Assembly (NCBI GenBank): GCA_002914805.1
Contig: JXTB01000003.1
Location: 1,154,229-1,218,228 of the forward strand
DNA: 64,000 bases
Direction of reading: 5' to 3'
Origin: Parasponia andersonii
Lineage: Eukaryota; Streptophyta; Magnoliopsida; Rosales; Cannabaceae
Below the pieces are notes generated by a model that searched no databases, was not told the origin of the DNA, and was given only the letters and a program-made list of their open reading frames with translations. Of this stretch, positions 59,677 to 64,000 are shown in pieces. Position numbers and translations under genes: made by a program. Positions within the stretch are counted from its first letter, which is position 1. Each line of letters begins with the position of its first letter.

Positions 59677-60142
59677 TGACGCAGCGGGTCGTTGGATTTC
59701 GCTCTAACTTGCGTTCTCACAACGAGAAAAGAAATAAACAAAATTCTCAAAGAGAATTTAGAAGAGAAAACTTAGATTTGATTGAAGATTAGTTGATTAC
59801 AACTCTTGCCAATGAAGACAATTTATACAAGTTTAGGATTAATCTAAACCATTCAATAAAATAATTCTAAGAAACTTACAACCAGACATCTAACACCTAC
59901 CAACTAAACATACTTAAATTATTCACCTAATATACTTCAAATAAACAAATTGTTCACCTAACACACTTCAAATAAACAAGCTAAATAATCTAAGACATTT
60001 CAAAAAAATAAGTCTACAATACCTAATACATAAAGGCATTCTACCAACCAATGGAATATTCATTAGATTGGATTTTGGAATTTTGGGCCTTAGCTTTGGA
60101 TCATAGATGTAGGCTGATATTTGGTTGTGGACTGCTACATCA
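59677..60142 (-). repeat. 5' LTR of element B
   Basis: TGACGCAGCGGG to GCTACATCA on +, followed by the ttata duplication at 60143-60147. Confidence 0.88.
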
Positions 60143-60301
60143 TTATATATGTATATGTGGTAAATAATTGTTGTAGAAAGGTGATGGTACGGATTATATA
60201 AAGAAGATGATGATGAAATAAGGATTTTTTTTATAGAAATAGTGTAGGATGACGGTAATAGGAAAGCTCCGCCGGATATAGAGGTAGGCTATGGTACCAA
60301 T
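60143..60301 (-). other. Remaining leader and PBS of element A
   Basis: It is collinear with 59520-59676 of element B and ends at a PBS-like sequence. It proves that A continues beyond B. Confidence 0.75.
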
Positions 60302-60747
60302 TAATGTAGCAGATTGCTAGATTTCGCTTTAACTTTTGTTTTTACAATGAGAATAGAAATTAGTAAAATTCTCAAAGAGAATTTAGAAGAAAAAACTAAG
60401 ATATATTTGAAGATTGGATGATTACAACTCTTGCTATTTATACAAGTTTAGGATTAATCTAAACTATCCAATAAAATAATTTTAAGAAACTTATAACTAT
60501 ACACCTAGCACCTACCAACTAAACACACTTAAAATAAATATATTATTCACCTAATACACTTTAAATAAACGAATTATTCACCTATCACACTTAAAATAAA
60601 CAAGTTAAATAAACTAACACATTTCAAATAAATAAGTCTATAATATCTAACACACAAAATTATTCTACGAACCAATGTTCATTAGATTGAATTTTCAAAT
60701 TTTGGGCCTTCGCTTTTAGTCATTTATGTTTGTGGGCTACTACATCA
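60302..60747 (-). repeat. 5' LTR of element A
   Basis: Homologous to the other three LTRs. Its + end reads TAATGTAGC where the others have TGACGCAGC: three transitions that even alter the terminal TG. It ends CTACATCA at 60747. Confidence 0.82.
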
Positions 60748-61640
60748 AGAAGTCTAGTATTTCTTCCATTTGCATGAACATAAGATCACAACGGAACATT
60801 GTAAGATGTTATACTTATAACTTTGTTTCAGTTTCCCTTGAACAGATGTAGAATCTATATTGTTTTTTTGGTATAAATTCTGAACCTCGAATGTGAAACC
60901 ATGTCTTTGTGGTGTTATTTTTTATTTAATTTTTTAAGACCCTCTAGTTGACTTTTTAATTAATTTTGCAACATCTGGTTGTATTTTGTCCTTGTTTGTT
61001 AGCGGACTAAAGTTTGGGACTAGACTTCATGTTTGGGCCTAAAGGGGACAAAAGAGTTTGGCTTCCTTTTTAGTTTGCTTTCAATAGGACTAAATTAATG
61101 TAAGCCTAATAGCACACATTTTTTTTCTTTAATAATTTTTTTAATTAATATAAATATATACATATTAATTAATTTCAGCTTTTATTTTTTTAACTAAAAA
61201 ATATATTTTTTCTCCAAAAACTAAAAAATATATTTTATTTTACATACCTATTTTTCTTAAGTAAATTAAAATCATATTATTTTATATAATCATCATTTAA
61301 TTTATCTTTTCTATTTTTTGAAATATTTATTTATTTATAAATAAAACATAATTAGAATTATATTAAGAAAACGTTTTATATTTACTTCGTCTTAGTTTTT
61401 GTGTTGCACTAAATATGGTATAGTACTAAATAGCACTATCCAATAAAAAAGATAGCGAAAAAAATGATTCCAAATTGAATTAATAAATAATAGAGTGAGT
61501 NNNNNNTTATCTAATATTCTTTAATTGTCTAATTTAGTCCAGTTAAATCCTGCATGCCAAATGAAGTCAGGTATCGACTATGGTAAAACGCTGGCATATA
61601 ACTTGAATTGGAATAGCTGGGATGGAAAATGGTATAAAAA
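60748..61640. other. AT-rich intergenic region with a 6-N gap
   Basis: No gene seen. Six N lie at 61501-61506. The bases between the gap and the array of the second Tat copy (61507-61640) match nothing else in the window. Confidence 0.55.
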
Positions 61641-62090
61641 ACGATCGTACTATGGGAATCACATCATGCAACCAAATACTTGCCGATGGCCTGGGAAAAC
61701 GTACAAAGAGGAATGAGCTGCACAACCAAAAACTTGCCAGCAGACCTCAAAAACGGTCGTACTATAGGAATCACATCATGCAATCAAACGCTTGCCGATG
61801 TCCTTAGAAAACATACGAAGAGGAATGAGCTGTACAACCAAAAACTTACCAGCAGACCTCAAAAAATGATCGTACTATAGGAATCACATCTTGCAATAAA
61901 ACGCATGCCGATGGCCCGAGAAAATGTATGAAGAGGAATGAGCTGCACAACCAAACTTACCAGCCGGCCTTATCAAGAATCGAACTACGGGGATCATGTT
62001 GCTCGCTGACAACCCGAGAGGACATACAAAAGGTGATAGGCCGCGCGACAAAAACTCACAGCTAGCCTTCAAGGAATACTTGCAGGACGG
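61641..62090 (+). repeat. Tandem array of about 112-bp units in the second Tat copy
   Basis: Unit starts (gatcgtactat or variants) lie near 61643, 61755 and 61868, with a decayed fourth near 61980. Each unit holds tgcaa[c/t][c/a]aaa[t/c][a/g]cttgccgatg[g/t]cc where the first copy's 100-bp units have the shorter palindrome segment. Confidence 0.85.
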
Positions 62091-62116
62091 GAAAAGAGTT
62101 AGGCGATAAGACCCCT

Positions 62117-62480
62117 CCTGAAGAGCACCTTAGTTATGCGAAAGCCAAAGGAAAGCGGGGCCAGGGTCTACCGTTGGAAGTAGGCTAAAGAGCACCTTAG
62201 CTATGTGAAAGTCGAAGGAAAGTGGGGCCAGGGTCTACCCGTTGGAAGTAAACCCTCTCTAAGGAGCACCTTAGCTATGCGAAAACTAAAGGAAAGCGGG
62301 GCCAGGGTCTACCCGTTGGAAGTAGACCCTCCCTAAGGAGCACCTTAGCTATGCGAAAAGCCAAAGGAAAGCGGGGCCAGGGTCCATCTATTGGAAGCAG
62401 GCCCTCCCCAGAGAGTGCCTTAGCTACGCATGGACTGGAAGTAAACGAAGCCAAGGCCTACCCGTTGGAAGTAGGCCAAG
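62117..62480 (+). repeat. Tandem array of 68-75-bp units in the second Tat copy
   Basis: Five units with [g/a]gcaccttagctatgcgaaa and ggggccagggtctacccgtt. Unit anchors lie near 62123, 62191, 62265, 62339 and 62413. Homologous to 14224-14500. Confidence 0.88.
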
Positions 62481-63130
62481 ACAAGACCAAGCATAAAAAC
62501 ATAAATTAAAACCAAATTCTGTCTATTATTGTCCAAAATACAAAATGCGTAGCCGACAGGGACACGGACCCGGAAGCTCTATTTGTAAGTATCAGGTCTT
62601 GGACGGAATCACAGGGACACGTCGGAGTGGTAAGGCCATGTTTGCTCCTGATAAGAGCCGAGTTCGGGCCTCTTCCTCTGCAGCGATGGATCCAAGCAAT
62701 GGTCGACCAACCCCTAGAGCTGGTTCCTGGCGCGTTCTCACTTAGGGTCGGAGAAGTCCAGCCACACGTATGGGTCGAACTCTGCCAAGATAAGTCATAA
62801 TAGAAATTATACATCCTCAAAGTCAAACGAGCCGGAACTCACATCCCGATATCCAGAGCTAATCTTGTCAATCATAGCACAGGGAGAATTCACTAAAAAC
62901 TCCAAATCATATATGACTGAGCCAGACCCAGAGGTCGGCCACACTGCCAACAAGGGAATGGCATCGTATATGATGTCCGACCCTGACCATGAATGTAGGC
63001 GACAAAAAAAAAGAGGGGAATAAACGTGAGAAAAATACACTGTTTCTATTATTTAAACAGGTTTTTACAACAAGGGTTAGCTTTATATAACACAGTTAGT
63101 ACTTTACAAATACACAAAGAGTGAGAGGCC
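62481..63130. other. Spacer of the second Tat copy
   Basis: Collinear with 14501-15160. No gene seen. Confidence 0.6.
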
Positions 63131-64000
63131 CTAGTTACCTCCAACGAGGGGAGGGCTACCAGCTTCGGCGCTTGGACCAGCTTCGGTAGAGGGCGGCGTG
63201 CCAAGGTCAGAATCATCTCTAGACAAAACGATCGCACCAGACCCCCTGCCAGTTGAGGCACCAAGACCAGGCTGACCACCATAAACCTCCGCGGCTTGTT
63301 CTGGCGGACTGGAAATGGGGACAATCTCCTTGGCAACAAAGGCAGATGTAGAGGGCCCGTCTTTTTCTTCGTCGAGCATCTTCAGTACATCAGCGGGGTA
63401 CACGATATTGATCTCATCCTTCAACTGCTACATATAGTGCCTGATGGAATAATGGTCCCTCTCGATGCCCTTCTGCTCATCGAACTGGTCTGGCGTTACC
63501 ACCTCTGCGTGGCCCTCGAATTCCCTATTCTCCCATCCAGACCTGTAGCTCTCCGCAGAAAGGATACCCACCTGCCTCTGGTACCTCGTTTTTAACTTCT
63601 CTGTATCCGCTAGCCTATCTCTCAGTACTGCCAGCCTCAGCTCTGCTTGTCGCTATGACAAGTCGACCAAAAGAATGTTAATATCGGCGAGGTCTTCGCC
63701 GTGCTTGCGAGACAACTCCGTATGAGCTCCCATCAGTTTTTTGTGATCTAAGTAGAGATGTCGGTTTACCTCGTTGGACCGGTCGAGCCTGCGCTACAGG
63801 GAATGGGCCTCTAGTTTGGCTTTCACCTCGATTTTCCTCGCCTCTTTAGCATCGTCAACCGCTTCGTTGCGAGCGATAAAAGCCAGCCCCATCTCCACCT
63901 TTGTGCTCTACAGCTCCTGCCCTTTGACCTGAGCTCGGTTTGGGCTAGCCTGGTGGCCTCAGCATGAGCCAGCTTGTCGTCCTTTGCCTCGGTCAACTTG
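63131..64000 (-). pseudogene. Antisense extra gene of the second Tat copy, C-terminal part
   Basis: The - strand from 64000 down encodes the same coiled coil and the same acidic tail (YPADVLKMLDEEKDGPSTSA, ending LVGGN) as 16252-15161. In-frame TAGs occur near 63653 (two codons before the TAA of the first copy) and near 63430. The N-terminal exons lie beyond the window. Confidence 0.8.

Larger units (their letters stand above)
45697..60142 (-). mobile_element. Gypsy element B, nested in A and host to the CACTA
   Basis: LTRs lie at 45697-46162 and 59677-60142 (466 bp each) with flanking ttata on both sides. Order on +: 3' LTR, integrase (46202-47400), RNase H/RT (47460-48470), an assembly duplication (48667-50074), CACTA (50250 to about 58740), gag (59157-58740, -), leader, PBS, 5' LTR. 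Its LTR pair is more alike than that of element A, as expected for a later insertion. The part between the protease side and the middle of gag, present in A at about 43700-44960, is missing around the CACTA. Confidence 0.85.
40639..60747 (-). mobile_element. Gypsy element A (outer), split by element B
   Basis: On + the order is 3' LTR (40639-41097), pol and gag on - (41098-45696), then inserted element B (45697-60142), then the remaining leader, PBS and 5' LTR (60302-60747). Continuity is shown because the leader stops at gaagggttata (45696) and resumes at ttatatatgtatatgtggtaaataattg (60143 on), matching the uninterrupted leader of element B (59510-59680). The flanks acaag (40634-40638) and agaag (60748-60752) agree at four of five bases. 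The element's own length without B is about 5.7 kb. Confidence 0.85.
61641..64000 (+). mobile_element. Second Tat-family copy, partial
   Basis: It begins inside the tandem-array zone. It is collinear with 13.9-16.1 kb of the first copy in the same orientation: array, 75-bp array, spacer, then the antisense ORF, which runs off the window. Nothing of its LTR or gag-pol is present to the left, so it is 5'-truncated or its left part was lost at the gap. Confidence 0.85.

Noticed and set aside
40639-60747. LTR-internal-LTR-internal-LTR chain from unequal recombination
   Set aside because: The exact ttata duplication around element B and the resumption of A's leader at 60143 show a nested insertion instead.

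Overview
This is a stretch of plant nuclear DNA, almost certainly from a eudicot. Its genes carry plant-type GT-AG introns and organelle-targeting leaders and match well-known plant families, and they sit in AT-rich intergenic DNA loaded with LTR retrotransposons, a CACTA transposon and a tRNA-derived SINE. The species cannot be told from the sequence. The window holds several assembly gaps: 909 N at 38338-39246, 43 N at 51317-51359, 6 N at 61501-61506, and single n at 48666, 56628 and 58507.

Five cellular genes lie between 0.2 and 37.4 kb: (1) a RimP-like organellar ribosome-maturation protein (215-2504, +, 5 exons); (2) a 6-phosphogluconolactonase of the oxidative pentose phosphate pathway (24274-26928, +, 3 exons); (3) a fructokinase-like FLN2-type plastid protein (30955-28175, -, 5 exons); (4) bifunctional HPPK/DHPS of folate synthesis (32642-34458, +, 2 exons); (5) a small AtE1-like RRM protein (37350-35922, -, 2 exons). 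From memory of Arabidopsis, genes 1, 3 and 4 are neighbours around At1g69190-At1g69210, and genes 2 and 5 are neighbours at At1g13690-At1g13700. The window interleaves the two sets in colinear order, as expected if it keeps the ancestral order that Arabidopsis split between duplicated segments.

The rest is mostly mobile DNA. A complete but decayed Tat-type Ty3/gypsy element (6852-19355, TSD ctcag) lies between genes 1 and 2. It carries gag-pol on +, a zone of hairpins and tandem arrays (12.6-14.5 kb), and a spliced antisense gene on - with its own TATA box (18204-15161). A second, partial copy of the family fills 61.6-64.0 kb and runs off the window.

A gap-containing LTR, probably solo, lies at 37746-39489. 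From 40639 to 60747 there is a three-level nest: an old gypsy element A is interrupted by a related gypsy element B (45697-60142, TSD ttata), which is in turn interrupted by a CACTA/En-Spm transposon (50250 to about 58740) with TNP2, Transposase_24-like and Ulp1-like coding remains. Three exact duplications abutting N characters inside this nest look like assembly artefacts. All mobile-element genes seen are broken by stops or frameshifts.
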